From contig NZ_JAEQBB010000002.1 of NCBI RefSeq assembly GCF_018616375.1, forward strand, positions 310,001-374,000: DNA of 64,000 nt, written 5' to 3'. The DNA comes from Exiguobacterium sp. J17977 (lineage in GTDB: Bacteria; Bacillota; Bacilli; Exiguobacteriales; Exiguobacteriaceae). The translations under genes were made by a program, and so were the position numbers. The notes under the pieces were generated by a model, which saw nothing but the letters and a program-made list of their open reading frames with translations, searched no databases and had not been told where the DNA came from. Of this stretch, positions 63,767-64,000 are shown piece after piece; position 1 is the stretch's first letter, and every line of letters begins with the position of its first letter.

Positions 63767-64000
63767 TCAAGACGGTTGTTTCAATTGATAGACGAATGCG
63801 AGCACTTCGGCGATCGCCTGATAAAACGACTCGTCAACGACTTCCCCGATATCCATTTGGGCGTACAACGCACGGGCCAACGGTTTGTTTTCGACAATCG
63901 GGATATCATGTTCTTTGGCCACGTCACGGATATTGAAGGCGACGCGATCGACCCCTTTGGCGACGACGAGCGGCGCGAAGTCTTTCGTGTCGTCGTACCG
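63767..64000 (-). CDS. flhB: Flagellar export switch protein FlhB (C-terminal end only)
   Basis: Last 77 residues of a gene continuing past the right edge. The sequence after the autocleavage site is recognisable: RYDD, APLVVAKGVD, then AFNIRDVAKEHDIPIVENKPLARALY, ending in QLKQPS. FlhB controls the switch in export substrate from hook to filament proteins. The NPTH cleavage motif itself lies just outside the window. It is followed closely by flhA. Confidence 0.93.
   Translation of the reverse strand, partial: RYDDTKDFAPLVVAKGVDRVAFNIRDVAKEHDIPIVENKPLARALYAQMDIGEVVDESFYQAIAEVLAFVYQLKQPS

Overview
The window comes from a low-to-moderate GC Gram-positive bacterium (Bacillota, Bacillales), and the best fit is Exiguobacterium or a close relative. 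This rests on gene content and order rather than a database search. Long blocks follow the Bacillus subtilis gene order, but the sporulation genes that interrupt those blocks in Bacillus are missing. MurE is paired with a FemX-type aminoacyltransferase, which fits the Lys-Gly peptidoglycan of Exiguobacterium. Almost every gene is on the minus strand; only ansA, ypdA and fer are on the plus strand. There are no rRNA or tRNA genes, insertion sequences, prophage or CRISPR arrays.

Region 1 (1-16.6 kb, read on the minus strand from right to left) corresponds to the B. subtilis fer-to-yphF segment. It holds ferredoxin, ypbB, a RecQ-type helicase (recS), a short YpbE-like membrane protein, a LitR/CarH-type B12-dependent MerR regulator, a MecA-family adaptor, ddl, gudB, ypdA, ansA, prsW, a PilZ protein (ypfA/motI type), cmk, plsC, a ribosomal S1-like protein, der, gpsA, yphE and yphF.

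Region 2 (16.6-23.4 kb) holds a secreted staphylococcal-type nuclease lipoprotein, a four-gene BMP-family nucleoside ABC importer (nupNOPQ type) with a perfect CcpA (cre) site upstream, and a GntR/UTRA regulator. The only gene-free stretch longer than 300 bases lies here (23025-23425).

Region 3 (23.4-34.8 kb) holds spoIIIE/ftsK, RNase J (rnjB type), an M15 peptidase, femX, murE, an M16 peptidase, pnp and rpsO. The murE-femX-peptidase cluster occupies the place where Bacillus has its diaminopimelate and dipicolinate genes.

Region 4 (34.9-55.1 kb) is the classical translation and envelope block: ribF, truB, rbfA, infB, ylxQ, ylxR, nusA, rimP, polC, proS, rseP, dxr, cdsA, uppS, frr, pyrH, tsf and rpsB.

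Region 5 (55.2-64.0 kb) is the distal end of the large motility/chemotaxis operon: flhB (partial), flhA, flhF, flhG, cheA, cheW, cheC, cheD, sigD and swrB. cheB is missing from its usual place between flhG and cheA.

The points most worth following up are: the LitR/CarH photoreceptor-type regulator with three 11-bp direct repeats in front of it; the clean absence of sporulation and DAP genes from otherwise conserved blocks, with a mixed specificity motif in MurE; a terminator-like hairpin whose loop carries the cmk start codon; two perfect cre sites; and an intact catalytic motif in the RNase J2-type protein.
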